Below are positions 23,249 through 31,524 of a stretch of 64,000 nucleotides of DNA, one piece after another. The DNA comes from an uncultured Prevotella sp. (GTDB taxonomy: Bacteria > Bacteroidota > Bacteroidia > Bacteroidales > Bacteroidaceae): the NCBI GenBank assembly GCA_944321295.1, contig CALUKU010000004.1, positions 42,910 through 106,909 on the forward strand, given 5' to 3'. The translations under genes were made by a program, and so were the position numbers. The notes under the pieces are model-generated. The model did not search any database. It had not been told where the DNA came from and was given only the letters and a program-made list of their open reading frames with translations. Within the stretch, counting starts at the first letter, position 1; each line of letters opens with the position of its first letter.

Positions 23249-23656
23249 TCAATAACGACTTTTCCTCTTTACAAATGTTTTTACTATAACCGGCGACAAA
23301 AGCGTTGCCGCCAGAACCATCAACCAGAGATTACCTGTCAATGGGTTGTAAGCGGCAAGGAGTTCCGCCGTGGTATTTCCACTTGTCACTCCTGTGGCAA
23401 ATTCAAAGCCAATTGTCAGCAAGGCCCAACATATCCCGATAAGCCAACAATCCTTGGAGGTAGTGACTTTTGTTATCCGAGGCAACAACAACCATGTTAT
23501 CAGGAAAATACATACGCTTAATATAATCCCACTGGCGGGCAACGCCCATTCCTCTCCAAGCGCCTTAACCAATACGTATTCCCGCAGTCCTCCATTGAGG
23601 ATTGCCGCAGGGATGAAGCACAACCAGATTATAAGGGATTTCAGGATATTCATCAT
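23249..23656 (-). CDS. small integral membrane protein, unknown
   Basis: 135 residues with about four hydrophobic segments (LIIWLCFIPAAILNGGLREY, IILSVCIFLITWLLLP, CWALLTIGFEFATGV, LWLMVLAATLLSPVIV). I recall similar small four-helix proteins in Bacteroidetes accessory regions but cannot name a function. Its start overlaps the GrpB stop by 4 bases; last gene of the AT-rich leftward cluster. Confidence 0.75.
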   Translation of the reverse strand: MMNILKSLIIWLCFIPAAILNGGLREYVLVKALGEEWALPASGIILSVCIFLITWLLLPRITKVTTSKDCWLIGICWALLTIGFEFATGVTSGNTTAELLAAYNPLTGNLWLMVLAATLLSPVIVKTFVKRKSRY

Positions 23657-24213
23657 ATCTTGGCAGTTGACATGTGTTTAAGTATTTCACATACTACTTC
23701 TGACTTGGCGTCTGCATAGTCCTGAAGGTATTTCCATTTTTTCTTTGCAAGATGTCTTTTTGTGTCTGCATAAAGGTTACGGTCGTCTTCATGTGTCCGC
23801 AACCAGTTTCGGAAGTCAATCATACGTTGTGCTTCATCACAACCTGCGGAAAAGACATGAAGATTGACTTCAGGTTCCGTTCCTTTCAACATTCTGTGTT
23901 CGTACCAATCCGGCTCCCTTATCCTCATAGCATACCCGGCTTTCTCCAATTTCGGCACATATGAGCTTTCTTCGGAGGAATCTTTAACGAGGAGAAGAAT
24001 ATCGATGATTGGTTTGGCGCACAGGCCGGGTACAGAGGTGGAGCCGACATGTTCTATGATAATTCCATCTGGGTTTAGGGCATTGCTTATCTTTTGCCTT
24101 TCCGCTTCGTATAAAGTTGTCCATACCGGGTCATATTCTTTCAATTCAATACGTCCGGACAATTCGGACACCTTTCCTATTGTAACTTTGTTGAGATATT
24201 CTTGTGTCGTCAT
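23653..24213 (-). CDS. GrpB family protein (nucleotidyltransferase-like)
   Basis: 186 residues. IELKEYDPVWTTLYEAERQK, IIIEHVGSTSVPGLCAKPII and DILLLVKD are the GrpB/UPF0157 signature, a nucleotidyltransferase-fold family: GSTSVPG is the nucleotide-binding turn and DIL the metal-binding strand. NLHVFSAGCDEAQRMIDFRN also fits. The target is unknown. It begins three bases after the preceding GNAT gene. Confidence 0.9.
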   Translation of the reverse strand: MTTQEYLNKVTIGKVSELSGRIELKEYDPVWTTLYEAERQKISNALNPDGIIIEHVGSTSVPGLCAKPIIDILLLVKDSSEESSYVPKLEKAGYAMRIREPDWYEHRMLKGTEPEVNLHVFSAGCDEAQRMIDFRNWLRTHEDDRNLYADTKRHLAKKKWKYLQDYADAKSEVVCEILKHMSTAKI

Positions 24214-24216
24214 CGT

Positions 24217-24774
24217 TCAATCTTCCTTTGATGTTTTCAGCCATTCTTCTTTTGTCATCCGCATGAAATGCTCGGTGCGTACATCTCCCAGCGGAGATGT
24301 CTTGCCTTTTTCCGTATGATGGAAACGGAAACCGCATTTATCCATTACCCGGCGCGACTTTACGTTGCCGTCATAATACCCGCACCATACGGCGCTCAAC
24401 CCCAAATCCTCGAAACATCGCCGCACCAGGCAACGCACGGCTTCGGGTATCAGGCCTTGTCCCCAATACGGCTTACCTATCCAATAACCGATTTCAGCCT
24501 CGTTTGCCTGCATATCGGCGCTATGCAGACTATCATTAAACATGATACCTATACTCCCGACAGCTTCATTTATTTCTTTTAAGACTACCGCATAAGTTTC
24601 AGGAGCGGCAAAGACCGTACGGATTATATTCAAACTGTCTTCTACGGAAGTATGGGGCGGCCAGCCGGCAATAGGCCCTATGGCAGGGTCTTGTGCATAT
24701 TTGTATAGGGCTTCAGCGTCGGATTCTTGCCAGGGGCGCAATATAAGCCGTCCTGTAACTATTTCTTTAATCAT
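24217..24774 (-). CDS. GNAT acetyltransferase, RimJ/RimL type
   Basis: 185 residues. TGRLILRPWQESDAEALYKY is the standard start, NEAEIGYWIGKPYWGQGLIP the acetyl-CoA pyrophosphate loop (Q/RxxGxG/A, here GQGLI), and NVKSRRVMDKCGFRFHHTEK the C-terminal motif. It transfers an acetyl group to an N-terminus or small molecule; the substrate is not predictable. Member of the AT-rich cluster. Confidence 0.92.
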   Translation of the reverse strand: MIKEIVTGRLILRPWQESDAEALYKYAQDPAIGPIAGWPPHTSVEDSLNIIRTVFAAPETYAVVLKEINEAVGSIGIMFNDSLHSADMQANEAEIGYWIGKPYWGQGLIPEAVRCLVRRCFEDLGLSAVWCGYYDGNVKSRRVMDKCGFRFHHTEKGKTSPLGDVRTEHFMRMTKEEWLKTSKED

Positions 24775-24862
24775 CGTCTATAAGGTGTTAATTTTCCCGT
24801 CTATCTGAAATCAAGAAATTTAGAAGAATTACCTCGTTTTCAATTCAATTAATAAGATTATC

Positions 24863-25192
24863 CTATATCACTTCTATCCTTATCTTGCAATCCATTTTAC
24901 CTTGCAAAATGGAATGGCAGAGCGTGATATTAAAATTCCGTTCTTTCCAAAGGCTTTGCATGGAATAAATGACACTCTGACGGGAACATTCACAGAGTAA
25001 AGGCGTAGTAACATAACCTTTCTTGCACAAATCGCAAGTACATTCCAAGAAAGTAAGATAATAGACACGACCTTTCTCTACAATCTCTCCTTTTACTCCC
25101 GGCAAATCATTTGCCAATTGAAAGAAAAAATCCATATCCCCTTTCGCATCCTCATAGAGTTTTCTATAAACATGAGCTAATCCGTTATTCAA
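24863..25192 (-). CDS. unknown cysteine-containing protein
   Basis: 109 residues. A cysteine cluster (TFLECTCDLCKKGYVTTPLL, then CECSRQSV) in the middle may bind metal. The ends are MNNGLAHVYRKLYEDAKGDM and KMDCKIRIEVI. I do not recognise the family; the length and the abrupt start suggest it could be the C-terminal part of a larger protein. It overlaps the upstream GNAT gene by 8 bases. Confidence 0.55.
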   Translation of the reverse strand: MNNGLAHVYRKLYEDAKGDMDFFFQLANDLPGVKGEIVEKGRVYYLTFLECTCDLCKKGYVTTPLLCECSRQSVIYSMQSLWKERNFNITLCHSILQGKMDCKIRIEVI

Positions 25193-25718
25193 AGAAAATA
25201 GCCGGATAATGCACCATCCCGTTCACACATTTAAGAGCGCCAGGTATCAATTCTATAACTTGACAATATTCAGAAGGTACATCAAACGGGAATTTTATAC
25301 CATGTGCAGCCGCTTCACAATAGCCGAACCGTGGATAATAATCTTTATGTCCGAGTAGGACAGCCGTACCATATCCGAGTGCAGCAGCTCTTCCATGTGC
25401 TTCTCTCAACAACATACCTCCTATTCCATTGTTCTGATATTCAGGAAGGACAGCAAGAGGTGCTACAGCCAAAGAATTGGTAACTCCATTTTCAGAAATG
25501 ATTTTCACCTTGGTCAGCAAGATATATCCTACCATTTTTCCTTTGTCTGTTTCCGCGACCAAAGACAACTCCGGTATGAATGTATCAGACTGATGTAACC
25601 TATAAACCAAATGATGTTCTTGATGGTCACTTTCCTGCATACCAGCAAAAGCTGTTTCAATGAGCTTGCAGACAGTTATCAATTCTCCATTTCTTTCTTG
25701 TCTTATTCTGATATTCAT
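25185..25718 (-). CDS. GNAT N-acetyltransferase (YhbS-like)
   Basis: 177 residues. AVAPLAVLPEYQNNGIGGML is the acetyl-CoA loop (QNNGIG), preceded by LVAETDKGKMVGYILLTKVK and followed by LGYGTAVLLGHKDYYPRFGY. This pattern matches the YhbS subfamily of small-molecule acetyltransferases. It is part of the leftward AT-rich cluster, about 100 bases after the DUF3795 gene. Confidence 0.92.
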   Translation of the reverse strand: MNIRIRQERNGELITVCKLIETAFAGMQESDHQEHHLVYRLHQSDTFIPELSLVAETDKGKMVGYILLTKVKIISENGVTNSLAVAPLAVLPEYQNNGIGGMLLREAHGRAAALGYGTAVLLGHKDYYPRFGYCEAAAHGIKFPFDVPSEYCQVIELIPGALKCVNGMVHYPAIFFE

Positions 25719-25817
25719 AATATCTTTCCTACTATATGCTCTATTGACATTAGGGTGCTTGCATATTGAGTTTCATAAAATGCAGGTCGGATTACTAACT
25801 TGATGGAAGTATCCATA

Positions 25818-26168
25818 TTAATGCCTTTTCATGGTCTGACATTTACGTTTGCTCATCTCTTCGGCGAAGGCTTGTTCGCCTTGTTCCTTGATATAGCGAA
25901 TACAAGCGGGACGGTCAGAATTGAACAGAAAGGCGAATACTTTGCCTATCCAGTTGGAAAACAACTTGCATTCCTTTACATCGCGCGGACATTCGGCGCA
26001 AGTATTGAACTTGTTTTCTTGGCAACATGAGCGGATTTTGCACCAAGTAGCCTTTTCATTCTGTTTACATCCGGGGCATTTCTCAGCCAAGAACTTGTGG
26101 CAAGCTCCGCAATAAAGACCGCAAGCGGCTATATTTTGAGTGTCAGGTATGATAGTTTTCATAAACAT
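25818..26168 (-). CDS. DUF3795 cysteine-rich protein
   Basis: 116 residues. IAACGLYCGACHKFLAEKCP, GCKQNEKATWCKIRSCC and FNTCAECPRDVKECKLF give the DUF3795 cysteine pattern, which probably binds zinc or an iron-sulphur cluster. Function unknown. The start shares its first base with the stop of the upstream PNPOx-like gene. Confidence 0.88.
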   Translation of the reverse strand: MFMKTIIPDTQNIAACGLYCGACHKFLAEKCPGCKQNEKATWCKIRSCCQENKFNTCAECPRDVKECKLFSNWIGKVFAFLFNSDRPACIRYIKEQGEQAFAEEMSKRKCQTMKRH

Positions 26169-26848
26169 CAGATATTAGAGTGAGAATATTCGCCATTTAT
26201 CCAAAAGGTGGCTTCCGTGCCAATGAAATGCAGAAGTACGTAATTCGGGTCGCTTGCTCCACCGGGGAAATGATGAATGAACCAGTTTTTCCACATTTCC
26301 TTGCGGATAGCATCATCAGTAACCACTTCTACCGTGCCACGCATGGCAACGCCATCCCCGTAATGGTCGTAGCAAAGACCCGCTTTGTTGTTCGCCTTAA
26401 AATCATTCACTTTTACGGAATACGCACTTGTCGCCATCCAAACCTCATGAAATCCCTTCGCACCAATTTTGGACATCTGCACGGGACGAGGATAACCATT
26501 GGCGTCAATGGAAACTATGGTAACGTTCTCGCATTGGGAAAGCAAGCGAGTTGCTTTTTCCGTCAGTGTCCGTTCATCTTTCAGTTTCCATCTTTTCATA
26601 TGCGGAAAGTGTTGGAGCATATGTTCTTTCGCTTGTACAGGAGTCAATTTACACCCCGTCTGCACATTCCATTGGTCTAAGAACTGCAGGCAGAACTCTA
26701 TCATCTGGCTCATCGTGAAATCTTGGGTGAACTCTCCGTTTTTGTAGCAATAAGAGCAATAATCTTCGCTACGGCTACCATCGGCATTTGTTCCCCTGTT
26801 CTCATCAGTCAGGGGCATGCCGCAACTTTGACAAAATTGTTGTTCCAT
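26168..26848 (-). CDS. zinc-ribbon plus pyridoxamine-phosphate-oxidase-like protein
   Basis: 226 residues from MEQQFCQSCGMPLTDENRGT; an ATG six codons upstream is a less likely start. The N-terminal ribbon has CQSCG and CSYCYKNGEF; the C-terminal half (about 95-226: LLSQCENVTIVSIDANGYPR, KANNKAGLCYDHYGDGVAMR) is a split-barrel flavin/PNPOx-like fold (general stress protein 26 type). It probably binds FMN or F420-like cofactor; substrate unknown. First gene of the AT-rich cluster, with the inverted repeat at 26933-27051 upstream. Confidence 0.85.
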   Translation of the reverse strand: MEQQFCQSCGMPLTDENRGTNADGSRSEDYCSYCYKNGEFTQDFTMSQMIEFCLQFLDQWNVQTGCKLTPVQAKEHMLQHFPHMKRWKLKDERTLTEKATRLLSQCENVTIVSIDANGYPRPVQMSKIGAKGFHEVWMATSAYSVKVNDFKANNKAGLCYDHYGDGVAMRGTVEVVTDDAIRKEMWKNWFIHHFPGGASDPNYVLLHFIGTEATFWINGEYSHSNI

Positions 26849-27401
26849 AATGATGTTCCGGTTCAATGCCTGTCAGTCCCTTTACAGGCGGTTATAAAAT
26901 GCAAGAGCGTGGAACTGCAATGCTACCACGTCTAAGTTGGAGGTCGTAGGAAACCTTTGGCACAGATATGATAATAGCAGCCCACGCTATAGCGTGAGAA
27001 CCACTATGCCATCTCTTGTGCCAAGTCCGAAATTTCCTACGTTTCCAACTTACAAGATAAGCATACCGCTTCTTCTTTTTTCGTATGTCTTGGAAAGAGT
27101 CATCCTCAGTCCAATTGCAAAGATAGGGGATTTTTGCGATAATTCCTTATTTATAATGCTTTTATTTGCTTTTGGAATGGATTTTAGAGCACATTCTATA
27201 TTTTCAGCCTTTTGTTATGTCTTGTAGAAACAAACCCCTAACTTTTTTATTCATTCACTTTCTGTCTGAACTATTGAAATCATCTTTCGGCTTACTTTCT
27301 TCAACTTGCGCAACTCATGGATTACTCTTTCAGGGAATTCAAGATGTTTCTGTAGAAGTCAATTAGCGACACGGGCTTTTCCGATTGATTTATCTGCTGA
27401 T
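26849..27401. other. gene-free region between the AT-rich cluster and serS
   Basis: It holds the inverted repeat at 26933-27051, a possible leftward -7 box TATCTTTG near 27118-27125 (perhaps the promoter of the cluster), and, on the minus strand around 27365-27255, a 35-codon stretch (KHLEFPERVIHELRKLKKVS ..) that reads like a decayed protein end. Nothing else is supported. Confidence 0.5.
26933..27051. repeat. inverted repeat with about 35-bp imperfect arms
   Basis: The left arm has AAGTTGGA, CGTAGGAAA and TTGGCACA; the right arm has TTGTGCCAA, TTTCCTACG and TTCCAACTT. At the centre is a second palindrome CACGCTATAGCGTG. No reading frame lies inside. It sits at the upstream edge of the AT-rich gene cluster. 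Confidence 0.85.
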
Positions 27402-27437
27402 TTTGTTCGATTATTCCAGCGATATTTTATAACTTTG
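27402..27437 (+). promoter_or_regulatory. promoter of serS
   Basis: TTTG at 27402-27405 and TAACTTTG at 27430-27437. The spacing of 24 is a few bases longer than usual, so the -33 assignment is uncertain while the -7 box is good. Confidence 0.5.
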
Positions 27438-27600
27438 CAGTCGGAGAAACGAGATATAAAATGTAAGAAGTGAAATAATAAATGTCACTATTTGCTTTTT
27501 ACTTTTAATTACGCCTCAAGGCAGCTGTCGGTTCGTCTGCTTGTAAACTGGAAACAGACGTCTCGGCCATGTCTGCCTGTCGACTTAAAATATAAATAAT

Positions 27601-28890
27601 ATGCTTACGCTTAAACTTATCACCGAAGAGACCGAACGTGTAATCAAGGGACTGGAGAAAAAACAATTTAAGGGAGCCAGGGAGGCTATTGCAGCCGTGC
27701 TTGAGCTTGACAAGACCCGCCGTGCCACTCAGCAGCAGCTTGACAAAGACTTGCAGGAGGGCAAGAAGCTGGCAGCCGGAATAGGGCGCCTTATGAAAGA
27801 GGGCAAGACCGCCGAGGCTGAAGAGGCGAAGGCTGGTGTTGCCGGGCTTAAGGAGGAGTCGAAGAGGCTGGAGCACGAGCTTACGGACATCCAACAGAAG
27901 TTGACCGAGCTGCTATGCACGATACCTAACATTCCTAACGATGATGTGCCCGAGGGTAAGGACGCGTCGGACAATGTCGTGGTGAAGGAGGGCGGCGTGA
28001 TACCTGAACTGCCCGAAGGCGCCATGTGCCACTGGGACTTGTGCAAGAAGTACAATCTCATTGACTTCGACCTTGGCGTGAAGATAACCGGTGCGGGATT
28101 TCCCGTATATATAGGTAAGATGGCACGCCTGCAGAGGGCGCTTGAGGCTTTCTTCCTTGACGAGGCGCGCAAGAGCGGCTATCTTGAGATTCAGCCGCCT
28201 TATGTCGTGAACGAAGCTTCGGGCTACGGCACAGGCCAGCTGCCCGACAAGGAAGGACAGATGTACCACTGCAATCAGGACAACCTTTATCTTATACCGA
28301 CGGCAGAGGTGCCCGTGACAAACATTTACCGCGACGTCATTCTTGACGAAAAGGACCTGCCCGTGAAGCTCTGCGCCTACTCGGCATGCTTCCGTCGTGA
28401 GGCCGGCTCTTATGGTAAGGATGTGCGCGGACTTAACCGTCTGCATCAGTTTGATAAGGTTGAACTGGTGCGTATCGACAAGCCTGAACACTCTTACAGG
28501 TCGCTTGACGAGATGTTGGCCCACGTTGAAGGCCTCTGCCAGAAGCTTGAATTGCCTTACCATATCCTGCGCTTGTGCGGTGGTGATATGAGTTTCACGT
28601 CAGCCATCTGTTACGATTTTGAGGTGTATAGCGCCGCGCAGAAGAAGTGGCTCGAGGTGTCATCGGTCAGTAACTTTGAGAGCTACCAGGCCAACCGCCT
28701 GAAATGCCGCTACCGCAACCCTGAAACCAAGAAGCCTGAGTTGTGCCACACGCTTAACGGTTCGGCGCTTGCCTTGCCGCGTATAGTGGCCGCAATAATG
28801 GAGAATAACCAGACACCTGACGGCATACGCGTGCCGAAGGCACTCGTGCCGTATTGCGGTTTCGAGATGCTTGACGATAAGAATTTCTAA
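27601..28890 (+). CDS. serS: serine--tRNA ligase
   Basis: 429 residues. The N-terminal long coiled-coil arm (about 30-100; KTRRATQQQLDKDLQEGKKL) is followed by a class II core: GSYGKDVRGLNRLHQFDKVE (motif 2), the TAEVPVTNIYRD serine pocket, and motif 3 in LNGSALALPRIVAAIMENNQ. It charges tRNA-Ser and tRNA-Sec precursors. A GACAAGCAGAC repeat copy separates it from the next gene. Confidence 0.97.
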   Translation: MLTLKLITEETERVIKGLEKKQFKGAREAIAAVLELDKTRRATQQQLDKDLQEGKKLAAGIGRLMKEGKTAEAEEAKAGVAGLKEESKRLEHELTDIQQKLTELLCTIPNIPNDDVPEGKDASDNVVVKEGGVIPELPEGAMCHWDLCKKYNLIDFDLGVKITGAGFPVYIGKMARLQRALEAFFLDEARKSGYLEIQPPYVVNEASGYGTGQLPDKEGQMYHCNQDNLYLIPTAEVPVTNIYRDVILDEKDLPVKLCAYSACFRREAGSYGKDVRGLNRLHQFDKVELVRIDKPEHSYRSLDEMLAHVEGLCQKLELPYHILRLCGGDMSFTSAICYDFEVYSAAQKKWLEVSSVSNFESYQANRLKCRYRNPETKKPELCHTLNGSALALPRIVAAIMENNQTPDGIRVPKALVPYCGFEMLDDKNF

Positions 28891-29005
28891 ATATTTTAAG
28901 TAGACGAGTAAACAAGTGACGGGTTGACAAGGCGATATGTGTTGCTGCGTTGAATTTGCTAATCACTTGTTTGCTTGTCTGCTTGTTACTTGTTGACTTG
29001 AATAT
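28890..29005. repeat. dispersed inverted repeat, GACAAGCAGAC family, copy 4
   Basis: TAAGTAGACGAGTAAACAAG on the left and CACTTGTTTGCTTGTCTGCT, TGTTACTTGTTGACTTGA on the right. It fills the whole gap between serS and the oxidoreductase start at 29007; a longer reading of that gene (from 28950) would start inside the repeat and is rejected. Confidence 0.8.
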
Positions 29006-29006
29006 T

Positions 29007-31367
29007 ATGAACAAGATTATCCGCAAAGAGCAGTTTTCCGAAAAGGTGTTCCTTTTCGAAGTTGAGGCTCCGCTGATAGCCAGGAGCCGCAAAGCCGGTA
29101 ACTTCGTCATCGTCAGGGTGGGCGACAGGGGCGAGCGCATGCCTTTGACCATAGCCGACGCCGACGTGGAGAAAGGCACCATAACGATTGTCGTACAGGA
29201 AGTCGGACTATCGTCAACTAAGCTGTGCCTCCTTAACCCCGGCGACTATATCACCGATGTGGTGGGCCCGCTGGGCAATCCGACGAAGATTGAAAAGTAT
29301 GGAACCGTGATATGCGCCGGCGGCGGCGTGGGCATAGCTCCCATGTTGCCCATAGCAAAGGCGCTTAAGGCTGCAGGCAATCGTGTGCTGTGTGTGATAG
29401 CCGGGCGCAATAAGGAACTTGTGATCCTTGAGGACGAGGTGCGTGCCTGCAGCGACGAACTGATTATTATGACTGATGATGGTTCTTACGGCGAGAAGGG
29501 CGTGGTGACCGTCGGTATTGAGAGGCTGATACAGCAGGAACACATCGACAAGGTGTTTGCCATCGGCCCACCGATAATGATGAAGTTCTGTTGCTTGCTC
29601 ACGCAGAAATACAATATACCTACCGACGTTTCGCTCAACACTATCATGGTTGATGGTACGGGCATGTGCGGTGCCTGCCGCCTCACAATCGGCGGGAAGA
29701 CTAAATTCGTCTGCATTGACGGCCCTGAGTTCGACGGAGCATTAGTCGACTGGGACGAGATGTTCAAGCGCATGGGTACGTTCAAGCGGGCCGAGCAGGA
29801 GGAGATGGAGCACTTCGAGGAGCACCTTGCCGGTGCCGGTCCTGACAGCGGTGCGCCCCGCGGCGGCAAGCTGCAGGCAGGTCAGGAGATGGACGTGGAG
29901 CCGACTGACGAGCCGCTCGAGGTGCTGACCGACAGGAACGCTGAATGGCGTAAGGCTCTGCGCGCATCGATGAAGCCCAAGGAGCGCACGGCCATAGGTC
30001 GCGTAGCCATGCCTGAGCTTGAGCCGGCGTACCGCATCACTACCCGTTACGAGGAAGTTAATAAGGGATTGACAAAGCAGATGGCTCTGACCGAGGCCAA
30101 GCGTTGCTTAGATTGTGCTAAGCCGACGTGCGTTGAAGGTTGTCCGGTGAACATCGACATCCCGTCGTTTATAAAGAACATCGAGCGAGGACAGTTCCTT
30201 GCCGCGGCCAAGGTGCTCAAGAATACGTCGGCCCTGCCTGCAGTCTGCGGCCGAGTATGCCCGCAGGAAAAGCAGTGTGAGAGCCGTTGCATACACTTGA
30301 AGATGAACGAGCCCGCCGTGGCCATCGGTTATCTTGAGCGCTTCGCGGCTGACTACGAGCGTGAAAGCGGCAACATGTCGATACCCGGGTTGGCTCCGTC
30401 TAACGGCATTAAGGTTGCCGTGGTAGGTTCAGGTCCTGCAGGATTGAGCTTCGCCGGCGATATGGCTAAGCGCGGTTACGACGTTTATGTGTTCGAGGCG
30501 CTGCACGAGATCGGCGGTGTGTTGAAATATGGTATCCCTGAGTTCCGTCTGCCGAATAATATTGTCGACGTTGAGATTGACAATTTGAGGAAGATGGGCG
30601 TACACTTCCAGACCGACTGCATCGTGGGTAAGACAATAAGCATAGAGCAGCTTGAGCAGAGCGGCTTCAAGGGTATTTTCGTTGGTTCGGGCGCAGGTCT
30701 GCCTAATTTCATGAACATACCCGGCGAGAACCTGATAAACGTAATGTCGTCGAACGAATACCTGACGCGTGTCAACCTTATGGACGCGGCCAATCCACAG
30801 ACCGACACCCCGCTGAACATCGGCAAGAAGGTGTTAGTCGTAGGCGGCGGCAACACTGCCATGGATTCGTGCCGCACGGCTAAGCGCCTCGGTGCTGATG
30901 TCACCATTGTTTATCGTCGCTCTGAGGCCGAAATGCCAGCGCGAGCCGAGGAGGTTAAGCACGCTAAGGAAGAGGGTATCAACTTCATGTGCCTGCACAA
31001 TCCGATAGAATACATTGCCGACGAGAGTGGAGCCGTAAAACAGGCCGTATTGCAGGTGATGACGCTCGGCGAGCCTGACGCCTCGGGCCGCAGGAGTCCT
31101 GTGCCGGTGGAGGGAAAGACCGTTACCGTAGACACCGACCAGGTGATTGTAGCCATCGGCGTATCGCCTAATCCGCTCGTGCCAAAGTCGATAAAGGACC
31201 TGACCCTCGGACGCAAGAACACCATAGTTGTGAACGAGGAGATGCAAAGCTCGCGCCCAAAAATATTCGCCGGTGGCGACATCGTGCGCGGCGGAGCAAC
31301 AGTCATCCTTGCCATGGGCGACGGACGCCGCGCTGCCGCAAACATGGACAAACAGCTTAGGTCTTAA
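29007..31367 (+). CDS. fused NfnA-like / NfnB (GltD-like) flavin iron-sulphur oxidoreductase
   Basis: 786 residues. Part 1 (1-280) is a PyrK/NfnA-type reductase: flavin-binding RMPLTIADAD, NAD-binding VICAGGGVGIAPMLPIAKAL, and 2Fe-2S cysteines in GTGMCGACRLTI..FVCIDG. Part 2 (about 330-786) is GltD-like: CLDCAKPTCVEGCPVNIDIP and CGRVCPQEKQCESRC for 4Fe-4S clusters, FAD loop GSGPAGLSFAGDMAKRGY, NADPH loop VVGGGNTAMDSCRTA. This is the composition of the electron-bifurcating NADH-dependent ferredoxin:NADP oxidoreductase in one chain; it is often annotated as sulfide dehydrogenase or glutamate synthase small subunit. It may balance ferredoxin made by enzymes such as IorAB. The start at 29007 avoids reading into the repeat. 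Confidence 0.88.
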   Translation: MNKIIRKEQFSEKVFLFEVEAPLIARSRKAGNFVIVRVGDRGERMPLTIADADVEKGTITIVVQEVGLSSTKLCLLNPGDYITDVVGPLGNPTKIEKYGTVICAGGGVGIAPMLPIAKALKAAGNRVLCVIAGRNKELVILEDEVRACSDELIIMTDDGSYGEKGVVTVGIERLIQQEHIDKVFAIGPPIMMKFCCLLTQKYNIPTDVSLNTIMVDGTGMCGACRLTIGGKTKFVCIDGPEFDGALVDWDEMFKRMGTFKRAEQEEMEHFEEHLAGAGPDSGAPRGGKLQAGQEMDVEPTDEPLEVLTDRNAEWRKALRASMKPKERTAIGRVAMPELEPAYRITTRYEEVNKGLTKQMALTEAKRCLDCAKPTCVEGCPVNIDIPSFIKNIERGQFLAAAKVLKNTSALPAVCGRVCPQEKQCESRCIHLKMNEPAVAIGYLERFAADYERESGNMSIPGLAPSNGIKVAVVGSGPAGLSFAGDMAKRGYDVYVFEALHEIGGVLKYGIPEFRLPNNIVDVEIDNLRKMGVHFQTDCIVGKTISIEQLEQSGFKGIFVGSGAGLPNFMNIPGENLINVMSSNEYLTRVNLMDAANPQTDTPLNIGKKVLVVGGGNTAMDSCRTAKRLGADVTIVYRRSEAEMPARAEEVKHAKEEGINFMCLHNPIEYIADESGAVKQAVLQVMTLGEPDASGRRSPVPVEGKTVTVDTDQVIVAIGVSPNPLVPKSIKDLTLGRKNTIVVNEEMQSSRPKIFAGGDIVRGGATVILAMGDGRRAAANMDKQLRS

Positions 31368-31384
31368 TTACAAATAGACACAAT

Positions 31385-31502
31385 CGAGGATGTATCAAGA
31401 TTGACTAAATAGAAGCCGACGTTTTGCGTCGGAGTTATAGGAGTTAACGGGTCTAACATTCATTGGCTTCAAATAACTTTATAATCTTGATACATCCTCC
31501 TT
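31385..31502. repeat. inverted repeat, GGAGTTAAC family, degenerate copy 4
   Basis: Outer arms GAGGATGTATCAAGATT (31388-31404) and AATCTTGATACATCCTC (31483-31499) are perfect complements. Inside are GACGTTTTGCGTCGGAGTTA and TAGGAGTTAACGGGTCTAAC, related to copies 1-3 but shortened. It could terminate the upstream gene. Confidence 0.8.
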
Positions 31503-31524
31503 ATTCATAATAAAACGTGATAAA

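Noticed and set aside
28950-29006. Hydrophobic N-terminal extension of the fused oxidoreductase
   Set aside because: The 19 extra codons come entirely from the dispersed repeat and do not fit a soluble flavoprotein.
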